Positions 55,136 through 64,000 of a stretch of 64,000 nucleotides of DNA are shown piece after piece. Position 1 is the stretch's first letter. Each line of letters opens with the position of its first letter. Origin of the DNA: Xiphydria camelus (lineage: Eukaryota > Arthropoda > Insecta > Hymenoptera > Xiphydriidae). Below the pieces are notes generated by a model. That model was not told the origin of the DNA and did no database searches. It saw nothing but the letters and a program-made list of their open reading frames with translations. The position numbers were made by a program, and so were the translations under genes. The stretch spans positions 15,928,138-15,992,137 of the forward strand of contig OY783196.1 of NCBI GenBank assembly GCA_963678675.1. The letters are read 5' to 3'.

Positions 55136-55240
55136 ATGGCTCGAGGAAGAAAACAGAAGACAGACAAGGGACTCTTCACTGAAGAGCAGATGAGAACTGC
55201 CGTAAATTTCGTTCTTACTGAAAAGGCTAGAGCAGGATAA
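55136..55240 (+). pseudogene. N-terminus of a pogo/Psq-type HTH protein
   Basis: MARGRKQKTDKGLFTEEQMR, then AVNFV and an early stop, after a TGTTTTTTCAG acceptor. A basic start followed by a helix-turn-helix opening like this is found in pogo/Tigger-type transposases and Psq-domain proteins. The rest is missing. Confidence 0.4.
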
Positions 55241-55753
55241 TCATGGTCAATCTGCCTTGGAATGAAATCTTTTCGTAAATAAGTCCTTTGAACATCTCGT
55301 TGAAAAAAAATTTGACCAAAATTTCAGCTCCCCACCTCAAGCAGTTCCTGAGAAATGGTGAAAAACGTGATTTTTGATTTATTATTTTTCTCTCGGCCGC
55401 TATTGCAGATACTCTTACAAAAAAAAATGTGGTTGCAAAGTATGTCAAACCGTACTTGAAAAAATATTTGTTGACTTATCTCGCGCTATTCCCGATTTTT
55501 TAAAAATTCCTAAAATTTTCAAAATTTCTTTTCTCGCGTATACGAAAAAACGTCACCGCCAAAAAATTTGAGAATGTGTATTTCATCAAAATACACCTCT
55601 TCAAATTTTTTCAGAATTTTTAAAAATACACTTTTTGAGAAAAAACGAAAAATCGCCCTTTTCGGCTTTTTTTTTGAGGTTTCACTTCTTTATGTGGGAT
55701 ATTTTTATTTTCTCACAATATATCAAATGGAACATGGAACACCTCTGAAAAGG
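55241..55753. other. No gene seen
   Basis: AT-rich intergenic-repeat texture (CCTTTGAACATCTCGTTG, CTCAAGCAGTTCCTGAGAAA). No frame. Confidence 0.4.
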
Positions 55754-55822
55754 TTTCTATTATATTCTGCCGTAGTTTGTAGCGTGGTTAATAGATGGCG
55801 CCGCGTGAATCGTATATATTAT
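55754..55822. repeat. Left member of an 8.2-kb-spaced inverted pair
   Basis: TTTCTATTATATTCTGCCGTAG, then GGCGCCGCGTGAATCGTATA, is mirrored at 63928-64000 with three or four differences. The right copy runs off the window. Confidence 0.85.
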
Positions 55823-56353
55823 ATACATTTCAGTAATAGAGGATTGAAGTAAGCGCCATATGGGCGAGCTCCCAACGACGCATGTACATTTAGGTTATTT
55901 TCAATAAAAAAAAAAAAAAAAAATATATATACATTTCAGTAAGGCCACATATATTGTTCCTCTTTTCGCTTAAATAATGTATCTAACCTTAATAAAAATG
56001 GTATCGATATAATCATGCTTCTGTAAAGAATTGGCGAAAAATACTTTTTCTTCGATCCAGCTTTTTTTAATTAAATAAATATGAGTAACAATTAGGTTCC
56101 TTATATTCGCCCCTGCCATTTAGCGGTGTTTGATTGAAGCTTGTTCTCAATTGTTAGTTTTGTCTTATTCCGACAGATGGCTGCATTGTACATACATTCT
56201 AACTTCTAGAAATAAAGTATAATGATGTTAATGATTGTAGCAATAAAAACAGCTAGTCAAACGGTTTTTTAATAAAAGTAATTATTTATATTTTCTGTGA
56301 AAAAGTAGTGAATAGTTTACAAAATCGAATATGGTAAATACATAACTGAAAGA

Positions 56354-58511
56354 CTAATCTTCGTCACTATCCTCTTCGATGATTGGTTCAACTTGCTCGA
56401 CATCAAAAATCTTCGTTAGTATCTCTGCTGGTCTAATGATTGATGATAAATATCTGGCACATGACAAGTAGTAAATAACGGAAGCTAGATGTGAACAACA
56501 ACCAATTGTTCTTAATCCATTAGGACAGTCACATGTGTGTACCGTAAAATTCCTGCACGACCAATAGAATTCGGTTTGTACTCTATGTAGCACTTATATG
56601 ACTTTCTATTTACATGTCGTGACCTGACTTCGAACTTAACTATATTTGGTTGCTCTATCACATAATTAACATTAATATTACCATCATCGTTCATCATTTC
56701 TGCTAGATAGGATATTGTTTGAGAAAGTTGGTAAGAGCCGGTAAAAAAGATCTTCAATTCCTGTTCTGTGATTTCTGGGAAATCCTCTAAATCAGCCGAT
56801 TTTAACAACTTGAAGGTCTTTTTCCTCCTACTCCATTTTGCGTCCATCACTTCGATAGCTAACGTGTTTTCAACAGCTTTTCTAGAGTTTATCTGATGTA
56901 CAATTTCTCGAAATAAACCTTTATCTGAATTCAATCGGCGACCAAAGAGATTATTTATAAAGCAAGCTATTTTTACATACGACGTAATTCTTGGAATTAA
57001 TTTGTTGTCGAACTGATGATGGAGAAGTTTAAACTTCTTGCCAATGATTCCATGAACAGCTTCTACAACCCATCGCAATTTTGTAACTAAACGTGACTCG
57101 TTATATTCTTTAATAGTTAGCTGGGGTCGGTTGCCTTTTACTGCCGGCATAAGGACATGAAATCCTTCACTTTGAAGACATTCTATCACATCTCTGAAGC
57201 CTCTGTCAACTATAAATACATCTCCTTTTTTTAAGATGCTACGTAAGCCATTAGGATCGGACATAACTATTTTCATAATTTTTGCGTCGTTCTGAGTGGC
57301 ATAATAAGGACCAGGCATATCGATAATGAAGCCATCAGTGGTGCAAACAGTAAACGGCTTACACAAGGGTACATTCTTTTGACAAGAATAAGATTTTCTT
57401 CGGTAGGAATTGTTTTTGCTTTTCTCGTGACGAATATAAGTTCCATCACATATTATGATTAACTTGTTTTCGAAATTATGTAATTCTTTAACGTAAGGAG
57501 ATGTGTGATTTCTTATGAGTTCATCTCGAGAACAAGCATTAATCCCAAAATGTGCTGGTAATACATCCTCCTCGAATGACTTTATTATTGATTCGCAAAA
57601 ATTGGATACTACTTGTTCGTGCTGAAGACCGAGAATAGAAGCAATTATTTGGTTAGAAGTACCAATCCTCATTTTAAATAAAAAATACAACTAAAGCCTG
57701 TGTGACAGTCCGCCCACTTGAATCTCTCATTGATGTTAACATTTCTCTCGAAGTTGTATTACATTTTCCCATGAGAGGCCAGTAAATGCCTTGACCCGTT
57801 CATCTGACAATGTAAAATCGCCTATTTTATCGTGAAGACTTGAATCACATTTAACAGACAGATTTTCCAAAAGTATATGAACTTCCGATTTTTCTAATAC
57901 ACTTGTGTTTGAAAACACTCGAAGATTTTCAAGCTCTTCAGTATAAAACCGAGACTTGAATAAGTGCTTTTTGGGCAACATCTATTTCCTTTCGGAATGA
58001 AAATACGCTTTGTAATAAAAGCTTGCATCCGAGCATCAAAAGGTACTATTACATATTTACTTGAAGAGTAGCAAATACAGCACTTAGAATGTGATGACAT
58101 AACTCGGTTGAAAGCCATTTCCACAATTTCTGGCGTAACTTTCGTAACACTAAAGTAACTTGGATCTTGCATCGAGTCTTGCGATGATGACGGCGTTGAC
58201 GATTGATTTGATTGTTGGGACAATTGTACACAGCTTGATTGTAAACCGCTTGGTTCACCAGCGTCGGCATTCCCTTGGATATTTTGTTGAGGTCGATTTA
58301 TTTTGCTTAAGCATTTTGTTATGAGTATGCGACACTTCGAACACAACACATCATCGATTTTAATGGTTTTTCCAAGTATTTCATTGAATCTGTTAGCATC
58401 TGATTTTATCGTGAACACTTTTTTTCGATCGGGCCCAAAGCGAATATACATTTTGCATCTAACGCACCTTTTATTAAATATGCTTCTTTTATTTGTTTCT
58501 TCAGTTGACAT
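56354..58511 (-). pseudogene. ISL2EU-type transposase with three frameshifts
   Basis: N-terminal piece 57894-58511 (205 residues): C-x-x-C pairs near residues 16/19 and 57/60, then CCICYSS, VPFDARMQAFI and FIPKGNRCC. One shift near 57978 leads to the 57736-57981 piece, a second in a T run near 57690 to the core 56512-57690 (392 residues). The core holds ICDGTYIRHEK (first Asp), FIVDRGFRD (second Asp) and WVVEAVHG (Glu), a DDE set. A third shift near 56560 leads to the SWIM-like tail CDCPNGLRTIGCCSHLAS. Complete domain order but not translatable as is. Confidence 0.85.
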
Positions 58512-59330
58512 ATTGGCTGAGACAAAAAGCTAAAAAAATAAAGGTTCATTGTTATAAAAATAGGTCTTCACTCCAGAGGACACATACAATAGAAGTAGAA
58601 ATAATCGCAAACTTACGAAGCGATATTTATTACATAATTAAAAAAATAGATTTAAGTTTTATTACTTAAAAATAGTATATTAAAATTAACACCAATAATA
58701 CATTAGATTTAAAATTAACTACTAATAAAATCGTCTCACTGATACGAAGATTATTTTTACCATGGCGGGATTCTCTGGGCCCACCAGTATTATAAAAAGA
58801 TAATATAGAAAAAATATATTAAAAAATTTTGTTTAATAGAATTACTTACAAGGTCTGCAGAATCAGAAGAAAATAAACTTCAGGTCAGGTTAAGATTTCA
58901 GCCAAAAAACTCTTTTCATTTGAACTCCCAGTACTTTGCCGAAGAATAAAATCCAGACTGCGTAAATAAAAAGCCCAAACGGAAGCAGTAAAATCAAAGA
59001 ATACGTTTCAATATAGCATTAAATTGAACAAAAAGTAATAAATATACCTATTGACAGCACTAAATTATATGTGTGTGTGCATATTCAATAATAAAATCAT
59101 AAGTACAACGTTCAACTTAAAAACTATACAAGTATGCTATAAATAACAGTCTACTAGAAATCATCATCCTACCCTGACGCTACGTTTGAAACTTGAAAAA
59201 GGAGAATTTCTCTAAAGAAAATATCAGTACTTACCATCTCTTCTCAGAATCAGAAGCAAACAAAATTCCTGTCATGCTAGGTTCAATAGTAATCACTTGC
59301 ACATTCAACTGTTACTCTCTTTACTATCGG
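58512..59330. other. 5' non-coding part of the ISL2EU element
   Basis: AT-rich, with TCTCAGAATCAGAAG near 59243 and AGAATCAGAAG near 58860 repeated. No gene. Confidence 0.4.
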
Positions 59331-59332
59331 TA

Positions 59333-59656
59333 TGTACCGTATGTCCGCGATCATTTGAACCATAGGAAAATTGCGAGTTTTGCATGAGCACCCCTTTGGG
59401 TCTCCTCGTCCAATAGAATCACCGGAGAAGCGTGAATGCGCATGCGTAGTCATCCGCGAGTGTGGCGTCGTCAGCAAGTTCAGATCGATTATTTCGATAA
59501 CCGATCTGAACTTGCTGACGACGCCACACTCGCGGATGACTACGCATGCGCATTCACGCTTCTCCGGTGATTCTATTGGACAAGGAGACCCAAAGGGGTG
59601 CTCATGCAAAACTCGCAATTTTCCTATGGTTCAAATGATCGCGGACATACGGTACA
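59333..59656. mobile_element. 324-bp palindromic MITE nested in the ISL2EU element
   Basis: TIR TGTACCGTATGTCCGCGATC with TA duplication (59331-59332, 59657-59658). The arms run to the centre near 59494 (CGATTATTTCGATAACCG) with only a few mismatches. Both mirror frames are open as an artefact. Confidence 0.92.
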
Positions 59657-60089
59657 TATGTAAAAGAATAAGCAGAACTCAGCTGAGGAAGTGAGGTTTT
59701 TATCGTTTCTTTCGATAGTTTGGGAATGAAACACGGAAAACCTCTGTATTCGTTGATACGATGTTATTTTGATTTTTATTATCATACTAACTGTTCCCGT
59801 GCAATTAAAATCACGCGGAACTATATACAATACAGCCATCTGTCGAAATAAAAGAAAACTAACAATAATTGAGAACAAGCTTCAATCAAACACAGCTAGA
59901 TGGCAGGGCCGAATATAAGGTACCTAATTGTTACTCATAATTATTTAATTAAAAAAAGCTGGATTGAAGAAAAAGTAATTTTCGTCAATTCTTTACAGAA
60001 GCATAATTGTATCGATACCATTTTTATTAAGGTTAGATACATTATTTAAGCGAAAAGAGGAACAATATATGTGGCCTTACTGAAATGTA

Positions 60090-60688
60090 TCAAGAGACAC
60101 GGTAGTGTCTCGCGGCATGTTCATTCAAGTCGTCAGAACGACGCCGCCAGCGCTGTCGCCGCGAGCACCCGTGTATCTTTACAGGAAAAATGTCTACCCC
60201 CTTCACCCCTCAATTTTAACATCGAATTTTCTCAATAAATATACGGTTATAACCAAAACTATGCTTAGTTACGCCATTTAAATCGACTATTCTCTATCGA
60301 TAGAGACCAGAGTAAATGTTGTAAGTTACATATTATCAGAGATTTTTCCTTAGCAACGCGAAGCCACGCCCCTCGCGCCTCAAAAGTCGAGAATCCGATT
60401 TCTAGGGCAATATGTATATGTCAAAATCTCACAAAAATTCCGCCTGTCTTCGGCGGTATTCGGCCATGGTCGGAAATGTGTACACAGATGCGGCCACACG
60501 CATACGCCATCAAAAATGTATGTGAGAGTGTGTGAGAGAATATATTCCTTGAATGTTTAGTTGTTTTTCAAAATTAAAAAATATTTCCATTCGCGAAACG
60601 ATTTCCCTTGCATTTTTTCGATCCTCGGACGCGCTTGTTAATAAAAAGTGAAAATTCAGTGTAATCGGAGTAGTGAATCTCAATAGTG
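60090..60688. other. No gene seen
   Basis: Includes CCTTAGCAACGCGAAGCCACG near 60350 and a TGTGTGAGAG run near 60525. No supported feature. Confidence 0.4.
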
Positions 60689-62286
60689 GTGAATGTGACA
60701 GACGCTCTGACAGCTAGCTATTATCAAATCGTTTGGATTTTTTTTAAATAATCAAGATAGTGCACGGAAGCAGTGTCATTTTTCTCTGGTTGCTGGTGCA
60801 TGAAGAGCAGGAAAGGAGACATCTGTATCTCGGAAGAAGTGGCATCAGATAAGTTACTTCCTAACTGACTGTCTTAACCTCATTTTCATCCCTTATACAG
60901 AACAAATATCTTTGTGGTTATTCTATTTTTTGTTTTCAGCGCCATACGAGAACGGGACGGATTGATGGAAATTTGATTTTTCTTCGCAGTCAAAAATCAA
61001 CCTAGGTAGAAAAGAATTCTCTAGAATTGCGGTACAATGCCACGGTATGAATATCAGGTTCTACCGACATGACATGCTTCGACAAGGTCTGTATCAACTT
61101 TAGCGGTATATTGGGGGCACTGCACTAATCCTGTGGCACATTTTTCTATCTGGGAAAGCATATTATTATGGTAGTAGAGCTGTACAGCGTTCCGATAATA
61201 TACCGTCTTCCCGTACTGACAGTATACATGCATTTTTAACCTCCAATATGCCGGAATTAAAAATCTCTAGAACTCTGCGGTACAATGCCACGGTAGGAAT
61301 ATCAGGTTCTACCGACATGACATGCTTCGACAAGGTCTGTATCAACTTTAGCGGTATATTGGGGGCACTGCACTAATCCTGTGGCACATTTTTCTATCTG
61401 GGAAAGCATATTATTATGGTAGTACAGCTGTACAGCGTTCCGATAATATATAATTGGAACTTTTGATAATACGAAAGGGGGAATATATCGATAAAGAAAA
61501 GATAATAAAATAATTACTTCATTATTGTAATCCAATTCTATCGTATCTCCTACTTTTCTACCATGGCTTTCCCAGATAGAAAAATGTGCCACAGGATTAG
61601 TGCAGTGCCCCCAATATAATGCTAAAGTTGATACAGACCTTGTCGAAGCATGTCATATCAGTAGAATTTGATATTCCTACCGTGGCATTGTACCGCAGAG
61701 TTCTAGAGATTTTTAATTCCGGCACATTAGAGGTAAAAAAAATGCATATATACTGTCAGTACGGGAAGACGGTATATTATCGAAACGCTGCACAGCTGTA
61801 CTACCATAATAATATGCTTTCCCAGATAGAAAAATGTGCCACAGGATTAGTGCAGTGCCCCCAATATACCGCTAAAGTTGATACAGACCTTGTCGAAGCA
61901 TGTCATGTCGGTAGAACCTGATATTCATACCGTGGCATTGTACCGCAATTCTAGAGAATTCTTTTCTACCTAGGTTGATTTTTGACTGCGAAGAAAAATC
62001 AAATTTCCATCAATCCGTCCCGTTCTCGTATGGCGCTGAAAACAAAAAATAGAATAACCACAAAGATATTTGTTCTGTATAAGGGATGAAAATGAGGTTA
62101 AGACAGTCAGTTAGGAAGTAACTTATCTGATGCCACTTCTTCCGAGATACAGATGTCTCCTTTCCTGCTCTTCATGCACCAGCAACCAGAGATAAATGAC
62201 ACTGCTTCCGTGCACTATCTTGATTATTTAAAAAAAATCCAAACGATTTGATAATAGCTAGCTGTCAGAGCGTCTGTCACATTCAC
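60689..62286. mobile_element. 1.6-kb inverted-repeat element with nested duplications
   Basis: Outer arms GTGAATGTGACAGACGCTCTG to CCTAGGTAGAAAAGAATTC (60689-61020) mirror 61960-62286. Inside, a block with ATCAGGTTCTACCGACATGA and GGGGGCACTGCACTAATCC is present twice in tandem on the left (61045-61200, 61290-61450) and inverted twice on the right (61560-61680, 61800-61925). A one-arm relative lies at 38100-38450. No transposase. Confidence 0.9.
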
Positions 62287-62414
62287 CGAGCACTGTCACA
62301 ATAGTTCATTCGTCGAGCTGGATCTAGCTAATTGTACGCTGAAACATGCCCAAGTCGTATTCAGCCTTGAGAAGATTTATTTTCAATATTGGACCAAAGG
62401 TACGGCAATCTTGT

Positions 62415-63135
62415 TGCTTCAACTTCCAGGTATATTAATTGTAAGTATTACTGGAGAACGAGTAGGTTAAAAGATTTTCGTGAACTCACGATTTTCTGAC
62501 ATGTCATTTCGTACAGGTGCAACCGAAGAGGATCTAGCTCGTGTCCTGTCCGTAAAAAGATGACTCGATGGACATCGGAGAATATCAGGCTTGTCACCGG
62601 GCGCCTTTTACCTACGGTACATTAATTGCAATACGCGCTTCTCGTTTCATTCAACCATTCCAGCGTTAAATAACTGTTACTTCTTTCAAGGTAATCACCC
62701 TTTATGAACTGTTCGTGGTAGGAGGCAGCGATCGATAATAGAGACTCGTCGTAGACAAGTTCGTCTATTAAAACTAAAAGGCAATTGGTGTGCAACTGGA
62801 ACATCATCGCAGGAATAATTTGTCTACGATTAGTCACAATCATTGATCGTTGCCCCCTACGATCAGCAATTCGTACAAGGTAAATGTTTTGAAAGAAGTA
62901 AAAGTTACTTAGAGCAGGAATAGTTTAAACGAAAATCGCATATTGCAATGAAAGTACTATGGGTGAAAGGCGCTCGGTGACAAGCCTGACATTCTCTGAT
63001 CCATCGAGTCATCTTTTTACGGACAGGACATGAGCTAGATCCTCTTCGGTTGCACCTGTACGAGATGACATGTCAGAAAATCGTGAGTCTTCATGAAAAT
63101 CTTCTAACCTACTCGTTCTGCAATAATACACTTAG
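62415..63135. mobile_element. Second copy of family D inverted repeat
   Basis: GTTGCTTCAACTTCCAG, GATGACTCGATGGACATCGG and the mirrored half at 62995-63120 correspond to 47305-48200. The short interior differs from that copy, which has about 180 bp more. Confidence 0.85.
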
Positions 63136-63204
63136 TAATAAAAAACTATTCTCCTACATGTACGTATCCTCCTCATGAATAAATTCCAAAAAGTAGTGAA
63201 ATCC

Positions 63205-63935
63205 CCCACAAAAACAGATTCTCTGTAAAAAAAAGGCGGCATGTTCATTCAGTGCCAACAAAAATTGATACGTAAAATACTCTCCAAAAAAGATTTGAAA
63301 TCAATTAAGATCGCCATGTTCAAGAGTTAAATATAAAAAGTAAAAGGCATCATTTGAAAGGGAAATTATTGTAAATCAAGTGACTACAAAATTCGACTAA
63401 AAAAATTTATTAAAAAATTTTAATAAAAAAGAACTTGCCGCGTTTTTTCCCTTCAAAATAAAAAATTCAGACAGAATTATACTCGATGTTTATGCACTTA
63501 TGATTTTAAATAAATTCATACACTTATATGATACCACCAGTATACCGAATGTCGTACGAGAAACCGATCAGGCGGGGGCCTTCTGAATTTCTCTGAATTT
63601 GACTTCGGCAGTGCAATTTATGAATCACTCTAACACCGTCCAAGCACTACCAATTATTCGGTATAGTGGACAAAATATGAAAACTTAAACGCGGCAAGTT
63701 CTTTTTTATTAAAATTTTTTTATAAATTTTTTTAGTCGAATTTTGTAGTCACTTGATTTACAATAATTTCCCTTTCAAATGATGCCTTTTACTTTTTATA
63801 TATAACTCTTGAACATGGCGATCTTAATTAATTTCAAATCTTTTTTGGAGAGTATTTTACGTATCAATTTTTGTTGGCACTGAATGAACATGCCGCCTTT
63901 TTTTACAGAGAATCTGTTTTTGTGGGGATAATATA
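63205..63935. mobile_element. 0.73-kb inverted-repeat element
   Basis: Arms 63208-63445 and 63683-63931 mirror (CCCCCACAAAAACAGATTCTC to AACTTGCCGCGTTT). The 240-bp spacer contains TTGACTTCGGCAGT of family C. It abuts the right member of the 8.2-kb-spaced pair. Confidence 0.88.
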
Positions 63936-64000
63936 TACGATTCACGCGTGGCGCCATCTATTATAACCACGCTACAAACTACGGAAGAATATAATAGAAA
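63928..64000. repeat. Right member of the 8.2-kb-spaced inverted pair
   Basis: Complement of 55754-55822, cut by the window end. It may be the TIR of a large composite element or simply a second MITE end. Confidence 0.8.

Larger units (their letters stand above)
55932..60087 (-). mobile_element. ISL2EU-type DNA transposon (4156 bp)
   Basis: TIRs begin CATTTCAGTAAGGCCACATA; the inverted arms extend about 270 bp (55932-56200 and 59820-60087). The duplication is TA (55930-55931, 60088-60089), the known target of ISL2EU elements. It encodes one transposase gene (56354-58511, minus) broken by frameshifts, and no YqaJ nuclease, which autonomous ISL2EU elements often carry. A palindromic MITE sits at 59333-59656. 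TACATTTCAGTAA also occurs alone at 55826. Confidence 0.9.

Noticed and set aside
59283..59694. Mirror-image proteins of about 110 residues
   Set aside because: Artefact of the 324-bp palindromic MITE.

Overview
The window looks like repeat-dense insect chromosomal DNA. A hymenopteran such as an ant is my guess from the mix of transposon families; no host gene here pins the species. Nearly everything I can interpret is transposable-element material: spliced or frameshifted transposase genes, two LTR retrotransposons, an env-bearing retroelement fragment, terminal inverted repeats (TIRs) with target-site duplications (TSDs), long palindromes, MITEs and minisatellites. I found no convincing intact host gene, no rRNA, no CRISPR array and no complete tRNA gene. 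One assembly gap (a run of N) lies at 35595-35794.

Layout. 249-1768: a spliced minus-strand gene for a YqaJ-type exonuclease. 2515-18238: a plus-strand Ty3/Gypsy element (Gypsy-1) whose 5' LTR is split by two nested DNA transposons, a 3.6-kb element at 2554-6174 and a 5.85-kb CACTA/EnSpm-like element (Ens-1) at 6474-12322. Removing both restores exactly the 668-bp length of the 3' LTR. 18401-18835: two tandem palindromic MITEs. 18877-21060: a giant inverted repeat with mirrored Pol III-type boxes. 21169-30799: a minus-strand Gypsy element (Gypsy-2) in an LTR-internal-LTR-remnant-LTR array flanked by one 4-bp TSD, with a 1.37-kb element nested in the middle LTR. 31364-34480: MITEs, a mariner derivative, tandem repeats and retroposon tails. 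34563-36421: LTR and env-like remains of an endogenous retrovirus-type element. 36391-39394: a 3-kb fold-back element.

40831-44616: a second CACTA/EnSpm-like element (Ens-2), inserted in a degraded coding relic next to an ISL2EU-type transposase relic. 46440-53309: several long-inverted-repeat families. 53384-53930: an acidic low-complexity tract. 54254-54848: a mariner derivative. 55932-60087: a 4.16-kb ISL2EU-type element with TA TSD, long TIRs and a frameshifted transposase. 60689-64000: three more large inverted repeats.

The most interesting theme is the pair Ens-1 and Ens-2. Both have ends starting CCCAGT, 2-bp TSDs, a Tnp2-like transposase and a separate DUF4806-like gene. Each has its own short repeat crowding both ends: TGTTAC-type in Ens-1 and TGACGTCA-type in Ens-2. 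This suggests a two-protein transposition system with a family-specific end-recognition code. A second theme is the density of near-perfect long palindromes, about ten longer than 300 bp, which would give long hairpin RNA if transcribed.
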